A stretch of DNA of 64,000 nucleotides from Catellatospora vulcania. Its GTDB lineage: Bacteria; Actinomycetota; Actinomycetes; Mycobacteriales; Micromonosporaceae. The position numbers were made by a program, and so were the translations under genes. Under the pieces are notes generated by a model. The model searched no databases, had not been told where the DNA came from, and saw only the letters and a program-made list of their open reading frames with translations. The stretch covers positions 248,001 to 312,000 of the forward strand of contig NZ_ML769301.1 of assembly GCF_009720385.1 (NCBI RefSeq). The letters are read 5' to 3'. This document shows positions 44,077 through 52,839 of the stretch, piece after piece (within the stretch, counting starts at the first letter, position 1; every line of letters begins with the position of its first letter).

Positions 44077-45460
44077 CGTGCTCGGCTGGCTGCGGCGCCT
44101 CCTCGGCCTGAGGGGCGCCGCTCCCCAGCCGAGGACGCCCGCACCGGGGGACGGGGCCGTCCGGCTCGGCGGGCGCACGCCCGTTCCGGACGCCCCGCCC
44201 ACCCGACCCCTATGCCCGGCCGCCCCGGAGTATCCGGCCTGGCCCGACCCCCGGATCGCGGCAGCGCCGAGCCTCTCCGTCGACGTCGACGTCGACGTGT
44301 CGAGCCAAGCGCGGGCGCGGTTCGCCGTCGTGTCGAGCCCGGCGCAGGCGCGGTTCGCCGTCACTCGGCGAGCTGACGAACCCGCCGCCATCGGCCGGCG
44401 GATCGACGACCCGGCTTCGGACGGTCGAGGCGCGGTGGGCTCAGCCGCGGACGAGGCTGCGCCGCACGGTCCAGCCGGGCCTGGCCTGCCGGAAGCCCCG
44501 GCAGGCGCAGCCCGCCGACTGGGCCGCCCGCAGCCCGCCAACGCCGAAGCGGCGTCCAGCCGCCCGGCACGTAGCTCGGCGGTCGAGACGGCTCGGTACC
44601 TGCCTGCACCGGGTCGCGGCCCTGCGGTCGAGGCCGCTCGGCAGCTGCCTGCGCCGGGTCGCGGCCCGGCGGACGAGACGGCTCGGCACCTGCCGACACC
44701 CGGTCGCGGCAGGGTGGGCGAGTCCGCTCGGCAGCTGTCGGCACCAGGTCACAGTTTCGCGGACGAGGCGGCTCGGGAGGTGGCGCAACGGTCGACGGCG
44801 AGTTTCCCGACACCGGCCGGCCGGGCCGGGAGCCGACAGCCCGGTCCCGTGCGAGCAACGCCCGGTGCGGCGATGTCGATGCCGCCGGTCCACAACACAT
44901 CTGTTGTGGATACAACCCAGAAGTTGTGGGCCGCGCACCATGACACCGTCGCCGAGGCCGGCGCTCGTCTGGCCGGTCCGTCCGGGATCGCGATCGAGCA
45001 GTCACGGACTTCGTCGCCGCCCGCGCCCGCACCGATCGATCATGCGCCGTCGCCGTCGCCGTCCGCAAGGCAGGTGGCAGCCGACCTCGCGATGCGATCG
45101 CAGCCGACAACGGCTTCGGCCGCACCAGCCGCGACACCGCGGCCCGCAGCTTCACGCGCTGAGGTTTCGGCCGGCGAGGCCGACAGCCCTTGGCCTGGTG
45201 GGTCACGGGCCACCACGCCGACCCGGAACCCGGCGGCTCGGGTTGCGGGAGCGCCGCCGGAAGCGCGGCCGACGGCCGTGCAGGCCGCCACCGCGCCGTG
45301 GCCGCCGCTGACCGGGCAGGGCGCCGAGCAGGAGCCCGGCCCCTGGCCGGAGCTGCTCGACGACGGCGAGTTGTGGGCCGTCCCCGCGCCGATCCGCACC
45401 GATCCCGACCGCAGCCGACTGCGGCAGAACCAACAGGAGGGCAGGCCGTGGAACGCATAG
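44057..45460 (+). CDS. Long disordered repeat-containing protein of the CIS operon
   Basis: 467 aa, starting 20 nt inside the tube gene and overlapping the next gene by 13 nt, so it is part of the operon. An N-terminal basic helix (LRDVLGWLRRLLGLRG) is followed by Pro/Ala/Arg-rich low-complexity sequence. Residues ~170-255 hold at least four ~18-aa tandem repeats of the type ETAR-LPAPGRGPA. The C-terminal 35 residues (LLDDGELWAVPAPIRTDPDRSRLRQ) are more ordered. I do not recognise a family. The slot between tube and baseplate genes is where length-determining or tube-binding proteins are often encoded, but this is only positional inference. Confidence 0.75.
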   Translation: MSARLRDVLGWLRRLLGLRGAAPQPRTPAPGDGAVRLGGRTPVPDAPPTRPLCPAAPEYPAWPDPRIAAAPSLSVDVDVDVSSQARARFAVVSSPAQARFAVTRRADEPAAIGRRIDDPASDGRGAVGSAADEAAPHGPAGPGLPEAPAGAARRLGRPQPANAEAASSRPARSSAVETARYLPAPGRGPAVEAARQLPAPGRGPADETARHLPTPGRGRVGESARQLSAPGHSFADEAAREVAQRSTASFPTPAGRAGSRQPGPVRATPGAAMSMPPVHNTSVVDTTQKLWAAHHDTVAEAGARLAGPSGIAIEQSRTSSPPAPAPIDHAPSPSPSARQVAADLAMRSQPTTASAAPAATPRPAASRAEVSAGEADSPWPGGSRATTPTRNPAARVAGAPPEARPTAVQAATAPWPPLTGQGAEQEPGPWPELLDDGELWAVPAPIRTDPDRSRLRQNQQEGRPWNA

Positions 45461-46086
45461 CCTTTCTCGTCGACGCCACCGGCGAGCGCATCGACTGCCT
45501 GGTCAACCCCGAGACCCTGGTGGTACGCCGGCTGGCCGGAGTGCGCCCGGCGGCACTGCCCGGCGCGGTGGTCGGCACCGGTGTCGACGACGCGCTGCTG
45601 TTCACCGGCGGCGGCCGCACCGAGCTGGTGCTCGACCTGCTGTTCGACGTGGACCTGGTCGAGTCCGCGCACCGGCCCGACGATGTACGCCGGCTCACCG
45701 GGCGGTTGTGGCACCTGGCCGAGAACGGGCAGGGCCGCCCACCGCTGGTGCGCCTGGTCTGGGGCAAGACGTGGAACCTGCCCGGCGTGGTGGTGAACGT
45801 CGCCGAGCGGCTCGACGCCATCGACGCCTCCGGCATGCCGCGGCGGTCCTGGCTGCGGCTCAAGCTCGTCCGCAGCGAAGGCGAGCCCGTCACGCCTCCG
45901 GCCCGGACGGCGGCGAGCGCCGTGCAGGCCACCGGCGACGGCTCGGGCGGCGGCGGGGCGCGGTTCGACCTGCTGGCCGCCGAGGCGCTGGGCGACCCGA
46001 CCCGGTGGCGGGAGCTGGCCGAGCACAACAGCATCGACAACCCCCTGGCCGTACGCGCCGGGTCGGTCCTCGGAGTTCCGTCATGA
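45448..46086 (+). CDS. CIS LysM baseplate hub protein (gp53/Pvc7-like)
   Basis: 212 aa from GTG 45448 (AGGAGG 7 nt upstream). Residues 1-150 (IAFLVDATGERIDCLVNPETLVVRRLAGVRPA...RTELVLDLLFDVDL...LVRLVWGKTWNLPGVVVNVAERLDAID) match the N-terminal domain of the LysM-containing tube initiator of phage tails and eCIS. The last ~45 residues (FDLLAAEALGDPTRWRELAEHNSIDNPLAVRAGSVLGVPS) are a LysM-like motif. It links tube and spike in the baseplate. Confidence 0.88.
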   Translation: MERIAFLVDATGERIDCLVNPETLVVRRLAGVRPAALPGAVVGTGVDDALLFTGGGRTELVLDLLFDVDLVESAHRPDDVRRLTGRLWHLAENGQGRPPLVRLVWGKTWNLPGVVVNVAERLDAIDASGMPRRSWLRLKLVRSEGEPVTPPARTAASAVQATGDGSGGGGARFDLLAAEALGDPTRWRELAEHNSIDNPLAVRAGSVLGVPS

Positions 46087-47567
46087 TCATTCCTGTCGTC
46101 TCGGTGCGCCTCGACGGCGTGCCCGTGCCGGGCCGGGTCCTGTCGGCCCGGGTCACCCAGCGCATCGGTCTGCCCGCTCAGGCCGAGCTGACCATGCACA
46201 CCGCCGCCGGCTGGCCCTTCGGCGCCCGCCTGGAACTCGACGTCGACGGCGAATCGCTGTTCGACGGCGAGGTCTGCACCGTGGAGCTGACCCGCGGACC
46301 GGGCTCGGAGACCGGCTGGACGGTCGTCGCCCACGACCTGCTGCACCGGCTGCGCACCCGCCAGCGCCCCCGGGTCTTCACCGGCGTGACCCTCGCCGAC
46401 CTGGCCCGCGAACTCACCGCCGACCTGGGCCTGGCCGTCCGCTGCCCCGACGCCGGGCCACCGCTGGAGCGGCTGCTGCAGCACCGGGCCACCGACTGGG
46501 ACCTGCTCGCCCGCACCGCGGCCCGGCTCGGCCGGTACCCGGTGCTCGACGGGCAGACTCTGGTGCTCGACACGCTGCGCCCCCGTGGCGAAGCGGTGGC
46601 GCTGAAGTTCGGCGACACGCTCTGGCAGTGCCGGGTCGAGGGCCACGCGGACCGCGCCGTCGGCGGGGTCGCCACCTACGGCTGGCACGCCGGGGGAGAG
46701 TTCACCACGGGCCGGGCCGCCGCTCCCGGATACCGGCCGGGGCCTGCTGCGGCACTGCCGGGACTCGCCGGAGACGGTGATCGGGCGCTGATCGACCAGC
46801 CGGCCGGTCACCAGGCCGAAGCGGCGCAGGCGGCGCTGGACCGGGCCGCGGCGCGGGTGCTGTGCGTCAGCGGCGCCGCTCAGGGCGACCCGGCGCTGCG
46901 ACCCGGCCGCGCGATCGAGCTCGCCGGTGTCGGCGACGCCGTCGACGGGACCTATCCGGTGTGTTCGGCCGTGCACACGATCGACGCCGACGGGTACCGC
47001 ACTGCCTTCGGCACCGAGGCGCCGGAAGGGCCGTCGCAGTCGAGTGCCGCCGCGGTCGCGCTGGGCCGGGTCACCGACGTCGACGACCCCGACGGCCGCG
47101 GCCGGGTCCAGGTGACCCTGCCCGGCCACGGCGACCTCGACCTGGGCTGGCTGCCGGTGCTGTGCCCGGGAGCCGGGCCCGGCAAGGGCATCGTCGCCCT
47201 GCCCGACCCGGGCGACCTGGTCGTGCTCGCGCTGCCGCACGAGGACCCGGCCGAGGCGATAGTGCTCGGCGCGGTCTTCGGCGCGGTGTCCCCACCCGAC
47301 AGCGGCGTCAGCGGCGGCCGGGTACGCCGGTGGAGCCTGCACAGCCCCGGGGGCCAGCAGGTCGTCGTCGACGACACCGACAAGTCGATCAAACTGTCCA
47401 ACGCCGACGGCAGCACCCTCGACCTCGCCCCGGGCAAAGTCCATCTGCTCGCCCGCACCGACCTGGTCATCGAGGCCCCCGGGCACCGGATGACCATCCG
47501 CGCCGCGAACGTCGACTTCGAGCGGGCGCTGATCCCCGGCCTGCCCACCGAGGTGATCCCAGGATGA
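46083..47567 (+). CDS. CIS VgrG/Pvc8-like spike protein
   Basis: 494 aa; ATGA overlap with the previous gene. Residues ~1-220 are gp27-like (VSVRLDGVPVPGRVLSARVTQRIGLPAQAELTMH, WTVVAHDLLHRLRTRQ, HRATDWDLLARTAARLGRYPVLDG). Then a gp5 OB-fold (~315-400, LGRVTDVDDPDGRGRVQVTLPGHGDLDLGWLPVLCPGAGPGKG) and a short beta-helix (HSPGGQQVVVDDTDKSIKLSNADGSTLDL). It forms the central trimeric spike. No toxin extension is fused. Confidence 0.92.
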   Translation: MIIPVVSVRLDGVPVPGRVLSARVTQRIGLPAQAELTMHTAAGWPFGARLELDVDGESLFDGEVCTVELTRGPGSETGWTVVAHDLLHRLRTRQRPRVFTGVTLADLARELTADLGLAVRCPDAGPPLERLLQHRATDWDLLARTAARLGRYPVLDGQTLVLDTLRPRGEAVALKFGDTLWQCRVEGHADRAVGGVATYGWHAGGEFTTGRAAAPGYRPGPAAALPGLAGDGDRALIDQPAGHQAEAAQAALDRAAARVLCVSGAAQGDPALRPGRAIELAGVGDAVDGTYPVCSAVHTIDADGYRTAFGTEAPEGPSQSSAAAVALGRVTDVDDPDGRGRVQVTLPGHGDLDLGWLPVLCPGAGPGKGIVALPDPGDLVVLALPHEDPAEAIVLGAVFGAVSPPDSGVSGGRVRRWSLHSPGGQQVVVDDTDKSIKLSNADGSTLDLAPGKVHLLARTDLVIEAPGHRMTIRAANVDFERALIPGLPTEVIPG

Positions 47568-47902
47568 AGATCATCGATAACTCGTCCGACGTGCGCTGCG
47601 ACCACGACGGCAAGGTGGCCAACAACCCGTCGCAGCACTGGGTCGAGATCGCCGGGCACCCCGTGCTCGTCGACGACGACCCGCAGGGCCGCGCCATCGC
47701 CCGCTGCCCCAACATCGGCGCGACCATGAAGCCCTGCGGCAGGACGCTGCGCGTGTTCACCGGCTACAGCGACTGGATCCGCATCGACGGCGACGCCGTC
47801 GTGCTGGACAGCCTCGACGGCCTCACCGACGGCACCGTCCCGGGCACCGTCCACTACGGGGTACGCATCCCCGGCCAGTCCTTCGTGGAGGCATCGGCAT
47901 GA
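47564..47902 (+). CDS. PAAR-like spike-tip protein
   Basis: 112 aa; ATGA overlap with the spike gene. The pattern of short beta-hairpins with CDHDGKV, HPVLVDDDPQG, RCPNIG..MKPCG and a final VVLDSLDGLTDG...HYGV resembles the PAAR-like tip proteins that cap VgrG spikes in eCIS loci, with three or more Cys/His that could bind a metal. Family recognition is moderate; position directly after the spike gene supports it. Confidence 0.7.
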   Translation: MKIIDNSSDVRCDHDGKVANNPSQHWVEIAGHPVLVDDDPQGRAIARCPNIGATMKPCGRTLRVFTGYSDWIRIDGDAVVLDSLDGLTDGTVPGTVHYGVRIPGQSFVEASA

Positions 47903-48294
47903 CCGCGACATCCCTGCGCTTCGCCGAGGGGGAGGGCATCGTCACCTCCGCCGCCGGCCGGGTCGCGTTCGTCCACGGCGACGACGCGATCCGCCAGGCC
48001 ATCATCCTGCTGCTCGGCACCGTGCCCGGCGAGCGGCTGATGCGCCCCGACTACGGCTCCCGGCTGCACCGGCTGCTGTTCGCGCCCAACGACCAGACCA
48101 CCGCCGGCCTGGCCATCCACTACGTGCGCCACGCGCTCGAACGCTGGGAGCCGCGCATCGAGATCGAGCAGGTCGACGCCGACCCCGATCCCGACATCGC
48201 CTCGCGGCTCAACGTGCACCTGCGCTACCGGGTCAGGCAGACCCTGGCCACCGGCGTCCTCGACTACCCCATCGACCTCGGAGAACAGTCATGA
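47899..48294 (+). CDS. CIS baseplate wedge protein, gp25-like
   Basis: 131 aa; ATGA overlap. Contains the gp25/GPW signature: IRQAIILLLGTVPGERLMRPDYGSRLHRLLFAP, with the EPR-type motif represented by the GERLMRPDYG turn, then WEPRIEIEQVDADP. It forms part of the baseplate wedge that starts sheath assembly. Confidence 0.95.
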   Translation: MTATSLRFAEGEGIVTSAAGRVAFVHGDDAIRQAIILLLGTVPGERLMRPDYGSRLHRLLFAPNDQTTAGLAIHYVRHALERWEPRIEIEQVDADPDPDIASRLNVHLRYRVRQTLATGVLDYPIDLGEQS

Positions 48295-50825
48295 TCCCCG
48301 TGCCGAACCTGGACGACCGGACGTTCAACGACCTGGTCGCCGAAGCCCGCGACCGGGTACGCCGCTCGTGCCCGGACTGGACCGACCTGTCCGTCCACGA
48401 CCCCGGCGCGGCGCTGCTCGAAGCGTTCGCGTACCTGACCGAGGTGATGCTGTACCGGCTCAACCGGCTGCCGGAGAAGGCGTACCTGGAGTTCCTGAAC
48501 CTGCTCGGGGTGACCCGCCGCCCGCCCGCGTCGGCCTGGGCCGAGCTGACCTTCACCCGCACCGGCGCCGACACCGGCCGCATCGCGATCCCCGCGGGCA
48601 CCCGGGTCGCCGCGGCCCGGGGCGCGGACCCGCAGCCGGTCGTGTTCACCACCACCGCCCCGGCCGTGCTCGCCGAGGGCGAGACCGAGACCCGGGTGCG
48701 CGCCTACCACTGCGAACTCGTCGACGGGGAGCTGCTCGGCCGAGGCACCGGCCTGCCGGGCCTGGTGCTGCGCGCCGACCGGACACCGCTGGCCACCACC
48801 GGCGAGCCCCTCGAAGTGCTGCTCGGCGTGCAGGCGACCGGGCCGGTCACCGGCGCGGCCCGCGAGTTCGACGGGCACACCTTCGAGATCTGGCAGCGCG
48901 TCGAGACGTTCGCCGGGCTCGGCCCCGCCGACCGGGCGTACCTGCTCGACCCGGCCGCCGGGACGGTCACCTTCGCGCCCGCCCTCGACGGCGGCACGGT
49001 CCCCGGCGCGGTGCCGGAAGCCCACCGCGAGATCCGGCTGTGGTACCGCGTCGGCGGCGGCGCGTCCGGCAACGTCGCAGCAGGCACTCTGACCGCGCTG
49101 CGGGACCAGATCCCGGGCCTGCGGGTCACCAACGCCGAGGCGGCGCGCGGTGGGCGCGACATCGAACAGGTCGACGCCGCCGCCCGGCGCGGCCCGTACG
49201 AGCTGTTCAGCCTGCACCGCGCGGTCACCGCCCGCGACTTCGAGCTGCTGGCCACCGCCGGGTCCCCGGCCGTGGCCAGGGCGCGGGCGTTCACCCGGGC
49301 CTCGATGTGGTCGTTCGCGCGACCCGGCGAGGTCGAGGTGACCCTGGTGCCGTACGTGCCCGAGGCGGCCCGGCCCGGCTGGCGGCTGCCCGTCGCCGCG
49401 CTCGCCGAGCGCCAGCTCGACGAGGTGCGCCTGCACACCCAGGCCGACCTGGACCGCCGCCGCGCGCTGGGCACCTCGGTCACCACGACCTGGGCCCGGT
49501 ACAAGACCGTCGCGGTGAAGGGCCGCGTCGTGGTCGGCCGGCAGGAGGACGTCGACGCGGTGCGCCGGCGCATCCACGACCGGCTGCACCAGACGATCAG
49601 CCCGCTGCCCGCCCCCGCGACCGTCGAGGGCTGGTCGTTCGGCGAGCCGCTGCGCGCGTCGAACGTGTACCGGATCCTGGAGCAGGCCGAACCCGGCGTG
49701 CGCTACGTCGACGACGTGCGGTTCGTGCTGGAGCACGCGCCGAGCCGCGACGTCAGCTCCATCGCCGCCGACGGCTACCAGCCCGGCACCTGGTACGCCG
49801 GCGGCGGCGAGCAGGTGTTCCGGTCCACCAACGACGGTGAGGGCTGGGAGCTGGTCACCGTGTTCCCCGGCGAGGCGGTGCGCCAGGTCGTGCCCGCCCC
49901 GGTGTCCGACCGGCCCGGCGTCGTCGCCCGCCCCGGCGCGGTCGCCGTGGTCACCAACTCTGACGAGGGCGGCTCGTGCGTGCACGTGTCCGCCGACCTG
50001 GGGGAGACCTGGCGCAAGCTGACCGAGATCGACGCGGTCGTGCTGGAGGCCGCGTGGATCGACCGCGAGGAGGCGGTGTCGCTGCTGCTGGCCACCGACG
50101 TCGGCCTGTACGAGATGTCGCTGCTCGACGGCGCTGTCCCGCTGCAGATCATCGTCGACACCAAGGACCAGGACCGCGGCTTCAACTCGGTGCGCACGTT
50201 CGTGTCCGAGCGCGGCGTGTGGGGCGTGGCACTGGCCGCCGAGACCACCTACGGGGTGTACCTGTCCACGGCCGGGGGAAGGCAGGGCACGTTCGCCCAC
50301 GTCGGCCTCAACGGCGTCGACACCCGGGCCCTCGCCGTGCAGCTCGACGGGCCGGACACGGTGCTGTGGGTCGGCACCGGCACCACCGACCCCCGCAAAC
50401 CCGGCAAGGGCTGCTACCGGGCCCGGCTGTTCGAAGCCGACGTGCGCTGGCAGGAACTGTCCGCCGGATGGACCGGCGGCACCTGCTGGGGCCTGGACTT
50501 CGTCGACGGCGCCGCGTACGCGGCCAGCCAGAGCGGGGGAGTGCTGCGTCTGGACACCACCGCGGCCGCACCCCAGTGGGAGTCCCCGTCGGTCAACTGC
50601 GGCCTGCCGCTGCGCGACCGGACCAGGTTCGAGCCGGTGCGCACCATCGCCGCCGGCGGCCAGGTGTTCGCCGGCGGCAACCGCGGCACCCACGTCGTCG
50701 CCGGGCCCGGCCAGTGGCGCTCGGCCGCCGACACGGAACTGCGCCAGCTCGTCACCATCCCGCCCACCTGGCTGCTCGTCTCAGGTGAGCACGACATCGA
50801 GGTGGTGACCGAGGATGCGCCGTGA
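48291..50825 (+). CDS. CIS baseplate J-like (gp6/gp47) protein fused to an Asp-box beta-propeller
   Basis: 844 aa; ATGA overlap. Residues ~1-480 are a baseplate J/gp47-type wedge protein (LDDRTFNDLVAEARDRVRRSCPDWTDLSVHDPGAALLEAFAYLTEVMLYRLNRLPEKAYLEFLNLLG, RAVTARDFELLA, GEVEVTLVPYVP). Residues ~495-844 are a separate beta-propeller with sialidase-type Asp-boxes (STNDGEGW near 511 and SADLGETW near 566) and further blades (VWGVALAAETTYGVYLST, CWGLDFVDGAAYAAS). Fusion of a BNR/Asp-box propeller to baseplate J is unusual. It could be a receptor-binding or wall-binding device. Confidence 0.88.
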   Translation: MIPVPNLDDRTFNDLVAEARDRVRRSCPDWTDLSVHDPGAALLEAFAYLTEVMLYRLNRLPEKAYLEFLNLLGVTRRPPASAWAELTFTRTGADTGRIAIPAGTRVAAARGADPQPVVFTTTAPAVLAEGETETRVRAYHCELVDGELLGRGTGLPGLVLRADRTPLATTGEPLEVLLGVQATGPVTGAAREFDGHTFEIWQRVETFAGLGPADRAYLLDPAAGTVTFAPALDGGTVPGAVPEAHREIRLWYRVGGGASGNVAAGTLTALRDQIPGLRVTNAEAARGGRDIEQVDAAARRGPYELFSLHRAVTARDFELLATAGSPAVARARAFTRASMWSFARPGEVEVTLVPYVPEAARPGWRLPVAALAERQLDEVRLHTQADLDRRRALGTSVTTTWARYKTVAVKGRVVVGRQEDVDAVRRRIHDRLHQTISPLPAPATVEGWSFGEPLRASNVYRILEQAEPGVRYVDDVRFVLEHAPSRDVSSIAADGYQPGTWYAGGGEQVFRSTNDGEGWELVTVFPGEAVRQVVPAPVSDRPGVVARPGAVAVVTNSDEGGSCVHVSADLGETWRKLTEIDAVVLEAAWIDREEAVSLLLATDVGLYEMSLLDGAVPLQIIVDTKDQDRGFNSVRTFVSERGVWGVALAAETTYGVYLSTAGGRQGTFAHVGLNGVDTRALAVQLDGPDTVLWVGTGTTDPRKPGKGCYRARLFEADVRWQELSAGWTGGTCWGLDFVDGAAYAASQSGGVLRLDTTAAAPQWESPSVNCGLPLRDRTRFEPVRTIAAGGQVFAGGNRGTHVVAGPGQWRSAADTELRQLVTIPPTWLLVSGEHDIEVVTEDAP

Positions 50826-51276
50826 CGCGATCGCCGCGCTGCTGCCCGCCGCCTACCAGCGGGCGCTGCACCCGTCCGGGGTGCTGTGGGCGCTGCTGGA
50901 CGTGATGGAGGCCCTGCACGAGGCCGGCGAGGCCCGCCTGGCCACGGTCGAGGACCTGTTCCACCCGTACCGCTGCCCGCCCCAGCTGGTGCCGTTCCTG
51001 GCCCGCTGGGTGGCCGTGGACCACCTCGGCAGCGGCCGGGACCTGGTCGCGCACGGCACCGCGCTGGCCCAGGCGCGGGGCACCGCCGAGGGCCTGCGCT
51101 CGGCCGTCGCCCTGGCCACCGGCCTGACCGACCTCGTGATCGAGGAGTCGGCAGACCGGCCGTTCCACCTGATCGTGCGCATCCCCGCAGGCAGCGACCT
51201 GATCGAGCGGGTCCGGCACATCGTCGAGCTGGACAAACCCGCCGCCACCACCTTCGAGATGGGAGTACTTCCGTGA
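50815..51276 (+). CDS. CIS baseplate tail protein, gpI-like
   Basis: 153 aa, starting 11 nt before the end of the baseplate J gene. Resembles the P2 gpI-like tail protein: AAYQRALHPSGVLWALLDVMEALHEAGEARLATVEDLFHPYRCPPQLVPFLARWVAVDHL followed by ARGTAEGLRSAVALATGL. It connects wedges in small baseplates. No larger gp7/Pvc12-type wedge gene is present. Confidence 0.85.
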   Translation: MRRDAIAALLPAAYQRALHPSGVLWALLDVMEALHEAGEARLATVEDLFHPYRCPPQLVPFLARWVAVDHLGSGRDLVAHGTALAQARGTAEGLRSAVALATGLTDLVIEESADRPFHLIVRIPAGSDLIERVRHIVELDKPAATTFEMGVLP

Positions 51277-52388
51277 ACGACAAGACCGAGAAGACCGAGA
51301 AGTGGGTCATCACCACGGCCACCCCGGAGGTGACCCTCGGCCAGGACCGCGCCGCGGAGGTGACCTTCACCATCACCAACCAGTCCCGGCGCACCGGACG
51401 GCCGAGCATCGACTTCCACACCGGAGCCGACACCGACGCGTCGTGGTTCGCGGTCGAGGAGTACCCGCGCCCGAAGCCGGGTGCGACAGCCCCCCTCGTC
51501 GTGAAGATCAACGTGCCGCAGTCGGCCCCGGCCGGGCGCTACGAGTTCCAGGCCCGGCTCACCCCGCCGCTGGCCCTGGGCGCGCAGCGCGACGCCGAGC
51601 TGTCCGACGCCCCCGAGGAGACGTCGGTGCTCAGCCGCCGCGTCGCCGTCGTCGTGCCGGCCCCGCCCGCCCCGGAGAAGAAGCCGTTCCCGTGGTGGAT
51701 CGTCGTAGCCGCGGCGCTGGCCGTGCTCGTCATCGGCGTCATCACCTGGGTGGTGTGGCCCGAGGGTGAGCAGCCCGCCGCGACCCCGCAGCCCACGGCG
51801 TCGGCCACACCCGCCGTGTCGGCCAGTCCCGTCCCGGTCGAGCTGGTCGCCGTGCCGAAGCTGATCGGCCTGCCGCCCGCCGACGCCAAGGCCGCCCTGG
51901 CCAAGGCCGGCTTCGTCGCCGGGACCATCCAGTACGGCTGGGACAACTCCCGCGGCCCCGGCGCGGTGACCCGGCAGTCCCTGCCCGGCGGCGCGACCGC
52001 GGCCAAGGGCAGCACCGTCGACCTCGGCGTGTCCGCCGCCGCGGCCAAGCCCGTCATCTCCCAGCCGGTCACCAACTCCAGCGTCCCGCCGGGCCGCATG
52101 CCCGCGATCGTGTGGACCCAGCCCGACTCGTGGCCGGTCCGCTGGATGGTCACCGTCCAGATCGAACGCTGCACCAGGTCCGCGTTCGGCGAGGTCTGCC
52201 AGCCCACCCCGCCTGTGTCCAGCCAGATCGCCACCGGACGCGACTTCACCCCGGCGATGCCGGCGCTCAACTACAACACCGTCAACAACGTCCGCGACAA
52301 CGGCTGGGTGATCATCAACGTTCAGGTCCTCGACGACTACGGCACCCCGACCGAGCCCGGCTCCGTGCGCGTCTACCTGGAGCACTGA
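51273..52388 (+). CDS. PASTA-domain single-pass membrane protein of the CIS operon
   Basis: 371 aa from GTG 51273 (GTGA overlap with gpI-like). An N-terminal Ig-like domain (~1-125, VTLGQDRAAEVTFTITNQSRRTGRPSIDF...) faces the cytoplasm. It is followed by KKPFPWWIVVAAALAVLVIGVITWVVW (membrane segment ~137-160), a Pro/Thr/Ser linker, a PASTA domain (~190-252, VPKLIGLPPADAKAALAKAGFVAG...RQSLPGGATAAKGSTVDLGVS), and a C-terminal Ig-like domain with two Cys. PASTA domains bind peptidoglycan or muropeptides. In this operon it could anchor the injection particle between membrane and wall. Confidence 0.85.
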   Translation: MNDKTEKTEKWVITTATPEVTLGQDRAAEVTFTITNQSRRTGRPSIDFHTGADTDASWFAVEEYPRPKPGATAPLVVKINVPQSAPAGRYEFQARLTPPLALGAQRDAELSDAPEETSVLSRRVAVVVPAPPAPEKKPFPWWIVVAAALAVLVIGVITWVVWPEGEQPAATPQPTASATPAVSASPVPVELVAVPKLIGLPPADAKAALAKAGFVAGTIQYGWDNSRGPGAVTRQSLPGGATAAKGSTVDLGVSAAAAKPVISQPVTNSSVPPGRMPAIVWTQPDSWPVRWMVTVQIERCTRSAFGEVCQPTPPVSSQIATGRDFTPAMPALNYNTVNNVRDNGWVIINVQVLDDYGTPTEPGSVRVYLEH

Positions 52389-52389
52389 C

Positions 52390-52839
52390 ATGCCTGCGCT
52401 GACCCGAGGACAGAAGATCCTCGCCGCCGTCGCGGTGCTGATCGTCGCGCTGTTCGTCACCGGCGTCGCCACCGCCGACGACGGCACGATGACCGACCCC
52501 CGAGACAGCGCCCTGGTCCGTACGCTCGGCGACTGGTTCGGCGACCCCGACCCCGTCGACCCCGCGGACCTGAGTGCACCGTGCCTGACCGACGGCGTGC
52601 TCGTCGTCGAGACCGGCTGCGTGCTCACCATCGCCGCGGCCGGCAGCGACCTGCGCGAGGTCGAACTGCGTCCCGACGGCCCGCTGCGGCTGCAGACCCG
52701 CGCCCCGCACGACGACACGGTCCTCGACCGGGAGGTTCCCGCCGGCGAACCGATCCGCGTCGCGGTCGACGACCAGGGCGCCGACATCACCCTCACCTGC
52801 GACAAGTGCACCGTCACCCTGGGAGGCAGCGATGGATAG
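52390..52839 (+). CDS. Small membrane-anchored or secreted protein of the CIS operon
   Basis: 149 aa. An N-terminal hydrophobic segment (KILAAVAVLIVALFVTGVATA) is a signal anchor or signal peptide. The rest is a small beta-rich extracytoplasmic domain with four Cys (SAPCLTDGVLVVETGCVL; LTCDKCTVTL). I do not recognise the family. It starts 1 nt after the PASTA gene stop and overlaps the next gene by 8 nt. Confidence 0.75.
   Translation: MPALTRGQKILAAVAVLIVALFVTGVATADDGTMTDPRDSALVRTLGDWFGDPDPVDPADLSAPCLTDGVLVVETGCVLTIAAAGSDLREVELRPDGPLRLQTRAPHDDTVLDREVPAGEPIRVAVDDQGADITLTCDKCTVTLGGSDG

Noticed and set aside
44361-47486. A 1041-codon open frame on the minus strand opposite the CIS genes, and a 901-codon plus-strand frame opposite katG (10624-13329)
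   Set aside because: Both are composition artefacts of GC-rich DNA: they read antisense to well-recognised proteins and encode Arg/Gly/Pro/Ala-rich sequence without domains.
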